NCBI GenBank assembly: GCA_030529225.1
Contig: JAUMXH010000017.1
Coordinates: 1-34,822 of the forward strand
DNA from: Bacillota bacterium
GTDB taxonomy: Bacteria; Bacillota; Clostridia; Peptostreptococcales; Acidaminobacteraceae
Reading direction: 5' to 3'
DNA: 34,822 nucleotides
The notes under the pieces were generated by a model. That model was not told the DNA's origin. It searched no databases and saw only the letters and a program-made list of their open reading frames with translations. The stretch's first letter is position 1. Each line of letters opens with the position of its first letter. The translations under genes and the position numbers were made by a program. This document shows, piece by piece, positions 31,293 through 34,822 of the stretch.

Positions 31293-32312
31293 TTACACTA
31301 GTTTGAATGTGCATACCGCCAAGTCTGTCTCGTCATTTGTAAGAAAGGCGTGGTCATTCCAGATATCCAGGAGTCTGTATTTGGTGAAGCCACGCGGGAG
31401 CTGCAAATCCAGCAAATTAAGATTTTCCAAGCTCAAAACTTTTTGTTTCCCCTTCCATTCTTCTTTGTCAAAAATCGGCGATAGGATTAAAAAGTCCTTT
31501 TGTGCTGAGAATTTGCCCCTCAAACCATGCTTACCCTTTCGAGCTTTTAAATGCTCTTCTCCCCAAATCTTCTTCCGGTAGATTCCCTGCTCCGTTAGCT
31601 CGAGGTACCAAAAATAATTGCTTGAGCCGAGCCTATGAGGATTGATGACATCACCTTCCGTAAATGCAAAAATGCTTCCATCCTTGTACATAATCGAACC
31701 GATTTGAGGATTTGTATAAGCATCGAATGATTCGCGCTCAGCGAGGACTTGCAGATGCTTTTCCCTTGTGGTCTCTTTTTCATATAGATAAGAACACTCA
31801 TCAGACCAACGCGCCACATTCTGATTCCAATCGATGAATAAAAGCGTAAAACAATCCCCCGCATTCATTTGAGACCCCGCTGACAAAATGACTGGAAACG
31901 TTCCCTTTTCATCCGTCGTCATAATATGAGCTGCAAAGGAATGGTCGGTACCCTTTTGATGCCAGTTCTCGACTCGCATTTCTTCAAGTTCTGCATCAAA
32001 GGAGCTCATCTTCCAGATTTTTTGCGAAACTTCGCTGATAATCAGGACAGCTCCGGCGGATGACAGCAAGACCGGCACACGGGTCGGGTCCTTTCTCTCC
32101 TCAGGAATCCTGATAAACCTGCTTTCTCCTGACTTGACCCAAAACAGCCCTGCTGAGCCCAGCTCGTTGTGATAGGACCATAAAACGATCTCCTCTTCCC
32201 CGCGAGCCATATGCTGCTTCCCTCCGACTGGGCTAAACTTATAAGATAATTCTGATAGTTTCATCTCCGGAAAGGAATAAGATTCCACCACCTGTAATTT
32301 CATACTACTCAA
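31293..32312 (-). CDS. Hypothetical protein, beta-rich
   Basis: A protein of about 339 residues that I do not recognise. It is soluble, without signal peptide, and made of short beta strands with repeated aromatic and charged turns (ELGSAGLFWVKSGESRFI, PVLLSSAGAVLIISEVSQ, DGSIFAFTEGDVINPHRL, YFWYLELTEQGIYRKKIW), which suggests a beta-propeller-like fold. The start is uncertain: a TTG at 32312 has GGGAGG five bases upstream, while the ATG at 32303 is 14 bases away from it. It follows the TPR-like gene by 32 bases and is probably cotranscribed with it. Such pairs are sometimes toxin-immunity or surface-associated units, but nothing here proves it. Confidence 0.65.
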   Translation of the reverse strand: MSSMKLQVVESYSFPEMKLSELSYKFSPVGGKQHMARGEEEIVLWSYHNELGSAGLFWVKSGESRFIRIPEERKDPTRVPVLLSSAGAVLIISEVSQKIWKMSSFDAELEEMRVENWHQKGTDHSFAAHIMTTDEKGTFPVILSAGSQMNAGDCFTLLFIDWNQNVARWSDECSYLYEKETTREKHLQVLAERESFDAYTNPQIGSIMYKDGSIFAFTEGDVINPHRLGSSNYFWYLELTEQGIYRKKIWGEEHLKARKGKHGLRGKFSAQKDFLILSPIFDKEEWKGKQKVLSLENLNLLDLQLPRGFTKYRLLDIWNDHAFLTNDETDLAVCTFKLV

Positions 32313-32344
32313 AATGTCCTCCCTCTGAGCTTTTTTTCGCTCTT

Positions 32345-32833
32345 TTAATTCCTGCGACGAATGGAACGAACATAAATCCAATGCTCATGTAGCAAAGGGA
32401 GCCTCTCTTTCTCGATTTCCAAAACGGAGCCGAGCTCACAGAAATTCACCAGTTCCACACTCCGATCTTTCATCTTGTCATCTTTTGAAAGCTTCACAGC
32501 TTTTTCTAGTAGAAAAAGAGCATTCGATTTGTCCTGTTCATCCATGGGAAAATTCCGATACAGATAAGAGTAAGCATAGCGATAATACCATTGGGCATCT
32601 CTTTGGCTTTCTGAAACCGAATCCAAGATTTCCATTGCCCTTTCTTCCTCGGAATCATTGTTATAGGCCCTCGCCAACTCTCCCAAAAAATGAACATCCA
32701 GATTGTGAACCCCAACATAAGTAAGATACTCTATGACCGCTTCGGCCTCATAACTTTCGTTCCAACCCGATAGTAGGCTTCTTTTTTCGTCCTCGCTCAA
32801 GTTCAAAAAAGCTTCCTTTTTAAGTCTTTCCAC
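32345..32833 (-). CDS. TPR-like hypothetical protein
   Basis: A 162-residue all-helical protein. Its middle part has the spacing of tetratricopeptide repeats (LGELARAYNNDSEEERAMEI, WYYRYAYSYLYRNFPMDEQD, NALFLLEKAVKLSKDDK), pointing to a protein-protein interaction module. No signal peptide. The start is a GTG at 32833 with GGGGA eight bases upstream. It heads the pair with the beta-rich gene. I cannot assign a family with confidence; proteins of this shape occur as accessory or immunity proteins in Firmicutes. Confidence 0.6.
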   Translation of the reverse strand: MERLKKEAFLNLSEDEKRSLLSGWNESYEAEAVIEYLTYVGVHNLDVHFLGELARAYNNDSEEERAMEILDSVSESQRDAQWYYRYAYSYLYRNFPMDEQDKSNALFLLEKAVKLSKDDKMKDRSVELVNFCELGSVLEIEKERLPLLHEHWIYVRSIRRRN

Positions 32834-33169
32834 AAGCTATTCCCCGCACACTCTAAGTGTCTCACAAACTTCTCAAATCAAGAATTGTTCCAATCAAAAT
32901 CTTCAAACGCTTTCCTTACATTTTCTTTTTTTAGAGTCGGAAACTGACTACAATCATGCTCACAAAAATGATTTGTCTAATCAACCTGATAAGGCGTTTT
33001 TAGTATGATTTACGTATCGGTATCCAAAACATCATGATTGTCAAGGCTCAGTATATCTTGGCAAACTCCGACCGACTTAGTTGTCAAGACATATGTTACA
33101 CTTTAGAGAAGTATTCTGATACAACCCGGTTCGGACTTTTAAACTGAAGCATAGTTTTGGCAGTGCTGT
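32834..33169. other. Gene-poor AT-rich interval
   Basis: About 336 bases without a supportable gene. It contains two near-repeats with GTCAAG followed by ATAT (near 33038-33053 and 33083-33095) and scattered TTGACA-like hexamers on the minus strand that lack matching -10 boxes. It may be decayed sequence. No hairpin with a T-run is seen. Confidence 0.4.
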
Positions 33170-33358
33170 TTACCTTTTTTCATGTTTTGCCATTTGCCGG
33201 ATTAACTCTTTCTCGCTTGTGAACACTTTTCTGCCATACAGAATCCTTCCATCCTCTCTGTGGCTTCTTTGCACTTTCCCGTTCTGCCAATAGTCGATAA
33301 TACAATTTTCATAGCCAGCTATCAGTTCGTAAAAAAGATCATTTAAAAGTTCACGCAT
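33170..33358 (-). CDS. Small hypothetical protein
   Basis: A 62-residue soluble protein (LLNDLFYELIAGYENCIIDYW, then VFTSEKELIRQMAKHEKR), with a mix of helices and a basic tail. A weak GGGTGA lies just upstream of the ATG. It runs the same way as the DUF3021 gene to its right, about 96 bases downstream of it. I do not recognise it. Amino-acid usage looks protein-like, so I list it with moderate doubt. Confidence 0.5.
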   Translation of the reverse strand: MRELLNDLFYELIAGYENCIIDYWQNGKVQRSHREDGRILYGRKVFTSEKELIRQMAKHEKR

Positions 33359-33454
33359 ATCTCACCCACAACTTTTAATTTTATCCACCATTCCGAGGTC
33401 AATTCCCTTTATTGAATCAATGGATTTATACTCTTTTCTATATCTCTTACAAAA

Positions 33455-33850
33455 TCATTTTTCTTTCGGAACATTTTTCAGTATATATTTACTCACCAAA
33501 TACCCGATAGAAGCAAGTGCAATTCCAACACCTGCAAAAGAAGCTAATGCAATAAAGTAACCTGAAATCTTACTTGTATCAAACCATCCGCTGTATAGTA
33601 AAGCCGGATAAACGGTGCAGAGCATAGCTATAGTATGAAGAATGATTTTTTTCTTAACGCTCCAAACATCATAGTCATATAGTGTTGAAAACGCGGATAC
33701 CGATGTCGAGATAATCGTAATTGCAGCCATCATCCGAAATTGCTTAAAATCTCCGCTTTTATAAGTAAAGTATGTGCCTATACCCATAATAATCAATATG
33801 ATTCCACCTCTCAGCAGACCATTTCTAATCACTTTTCTTTTCAGTTCCAT
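33455..33850 (-). CDS. DUF3021 family membrane protein
   Basis: A 131-residue protein with four membrane helices (about 11-28, 38-58, 69-87, 96-119) and the basic start KRKVIRNGLLRGG typical of DUF3021. These proteins are normally encoded directly beside a LytTR-family regulator and are thought to modulate it. Here AGGAGG lies nine bases before the ATG, but no LytTR gene is present: upstream are only 160 bases and a decayed gene end. So it is an orphan, or its partner was deleted. AT-rich like the whole right-hand end. Confidence 0.75.
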   Translation of the reverse strand: MELKRKVIRNGLLRGGIILIIMGIGTYFTYKSGDFKQFRMMAAITIISTSVSAFSTLYDYDVWSVKKKIILHTIAMLCTVYPALLYSGWFDTSKISGYFIALASFAGVGIALASIGYLVSKYILKNVPKEK

Positions 33851-34014
33851 ACGTTTCTCCCTCCTAAGTAGATAGTTATTTTTATGATAATCACATTTCT
33901 TTTACTCAACTGTTCACGTTATTAGAATCGCTCCACTTCATTACCCGTCACATGATACAAAATCATTCTTCCCCGATCTCAAACGCCCAATTTACTTTGC
34001 ATTACAAACAAAGA

Positions 34015-34311
34015 TTAAACATTCTCTTTAAACCAGTTGTCTAAAAAAGGCATTTGCTCATCTGTATGAAACCAATGCTCCCGATCTCTCATTGTTGTTA
34101 GATTTGCATTTATTTTATTCGCAAAATTTGTCATAGTCTCTACTGATGTCATACTGTCGTTATCCGCAAAAAGAATATTTGTTGGTATATCCCAATGTAT
34201 TGTATTCTTCCTAACATAACTCAAATATTGCCAAGATAAAGATTTACCGAAAGAAGTTTCAATTTCTTTCTTTGAAATGAGTTCCTCTTCTATTTTATTG
34301 CTTGATTCAAC
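34015..34311 (-). pseudogene. Alpha/beta-hydrolase C-terminal fragment
   Basis: The frame reads (C-terminal parts) KSLSWQYLSYVRKN, WDIPTNILFADNDSMTS, TTMRDREHWFHTDEQMPFLD and ends NWFKENV. This is the last third of an alpha/beta hydrolase: acid in the ADND turn, catalytic histidine in EHWFH. The nucleophile half is missing. It is open upstream to about 34311, where it meets a stop in frame and the ORF6N fragment begins in another frame. A 69-codon version starts at an ATG at 34224 but has no RBS. Clearly a remnant. Confidence 0.75.
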
Positions 34312-34418
34312 ACTTTAGTTTCAACATTATAAAAATAAGCCAAGTCCCTATCTATCATCACCTGTTTCCCGCGAATGGCATAGATCAGATTGGTGAGGTT
34401 TGACTCATCCAATGGCAT
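34290..34418 (-). pseudogene. ORF6N-domain N-terminal fragment
   Basis: Forty-two codons matching the start of ORF6N/KilA-N-type phage antirepressor domains: LTNLIYAIRGKQVMIDRDLA, then YFYNVETKVLNQAIK, followed by a stop. Complete proteins go on for over 150 residues (typically KRNxxRFPxxF next). The start is placed at the ATG at 34418; the frame is open to 34478. The break coincides with the hydrolase fragment, so one deletion or recombination joined the two. Confidence 0.75.
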
Positions 34419-34730
34419 CAAATTTCTTTCATTTCCTATCCATCGAGCCTCCCGTTGAGTGGATCTTATAAGTAGCATTCTGCCTGCTTCAGCTCAAACT
34501 ATTTCCATCATAAACTGAATCTATTATATCACAAGATGCAAGAATAAAAAAAGATTATGTTCCTTTTGAAGAACGTAACCTCAAACGCTTTAATAACGGT
34601 ATATCAGTCAAAGTTTCACCGGAAATAAAATAGGCACAGAAAAAGTACATAACGGAAAGATTTTTAGTTCTTAAAGTCATGTGCTTTTGCTATATAATTT
34701 ACTGAATTAGCCAGACAAATCAGGAGTTGT
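34419..34730. other. Gene-poor end region with possible remnants
   Basis: Low-GC sequence with no supportable intact gene. On the plus strand about 35 codons (34518-34631) read ARIKKDYVPFEERNLKRFNN and on to KVSPEIK without a start codon, possibly another fragment. A TATAAT at 34692-34697 with TGC upstream may be a promoter, with a weak -35. Confidence 0.3.
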
Positions 34731-34822
34731 TTATTTTTGATACTCCTCTATTTTGTATCTATACTCATCCAGAAGTTGTCTTGAATAGATTTTTTCATTT
34801 GTTGAATCTCTGACTTCTTTCC
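34731..34822 (-). CDS. Possible C-terminus of a gene running off the window
   Basis: The minus-strand frame is open from the right edge for 29 codons (ending SRQLLDEYRYKIEEYQK, then TAA at 34731-34733). The composition is protein-like and helical, but it is too short to identify or to be sure of. Confidence 0.3.
   Translation of the reverse strand, partial: KEVRDSTNEKIYSRQLLDEYRYKIEEYQK

Noticed and set aside
32834..33169. Insertion-sequence remnant suggested by repeated GTCAAG...ATAT
   Set aside because: No transposase fragment, no terminal inverted repeats and no target duplication could be seen.
1..34822. CRISPR array, tRNA or rRNA genes
   Set aside because: No regularly spaced repeats and no tRNA- or rRNA-like sequence were seen on either strand.

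Overview
The window looks like a chromosomal segment of a Gram-positive anaerobe of the Bacillota, most likely class Clostridia or Tissierellia. The signs are strong AAGGAGG-type ribosome binding sites, several TTG and GTG starts, sigma-A promoters with extended -10 boxes (TGCTATnnT), SLH-domain surface protein, lipoboxes, and families common in Firmicutes (DUF4299, DUF4230, DUF2130, DUF3021, DUF2871). I cannot name the genus. There is no tRNA, rRNA or CRISPR array.

Left part (1-6.9 kb, minus strand): a half-length HsdS and a complete HsdM of a type I restriction-modification system sit directly behind a diacylglycerol-kinase-type lipid kinase, with stop and RBS overlapping. Next come a von Willebrand factor A protein, a macro-domain protein with a C-terminal regulatory-type domain (broken by a one-base shift in a CCCCCTCCCCC tract), a DUF2130 protein and a GNAT acetyltransferase.

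7.0-11.2 kb (plus strand): a compact operon behind a consensus sigma-A promoter encodes an NrtR-type Nudix/winged-helix regulator with a decayed Nudix box, a soluble SPFH/band-7 coiled-coil protein, a divergent NAD-kinase homologue and a DUF4299 protein. Together with the adjacent macro-domain gene this makes an NAD/ADP-ribose-themed neighbourhood, and it is the best candidate here for an uncharacterised system.

11.2-22.9 kb: a TetR regulator with a perfect palindromic operator is translationally coupled to a membrane protein ending in a DUF2871 half. A DUF4230 protein, a FrnE-like DsbA oxidoreductase and a four-gene minus operon follow (DUF3592-like, DUF1294, SNF2 helicase, metallo-beta-lactamase-fold hydrolase). 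Then come a zinc-ribbon membrane protein, an AT-rich five-helix membrane protein of foreign look, a DNA-deoxyinosine glycosylase, an unknown 191-residue protein with a downstream VOC-like remnant, and an alpha/beta hydrolase.

23-31 kb: a cell-envelope module. An SLH-domain protein and a lipoprotein form one operon; a second lipoprotein lies at the other end; between them are a 7TM sensor-like protein, a histidine kinase and a divergent NarL/LuxR-type response regulator. The upstream regions of the SLH operon and of the second lipoprotein share a 20-base element differing at one position, which is a candidate binding site of this two-component system.

31.2-34.8 kb: an unknown two-gene unit (TPR-like plus a 339-residue protein), a small hypothetical, an orphan DUF3021 membrane protein, and a decayed end where an ORF6N-domain fragment is joined to an alpha/beta-hydrolase fragment.
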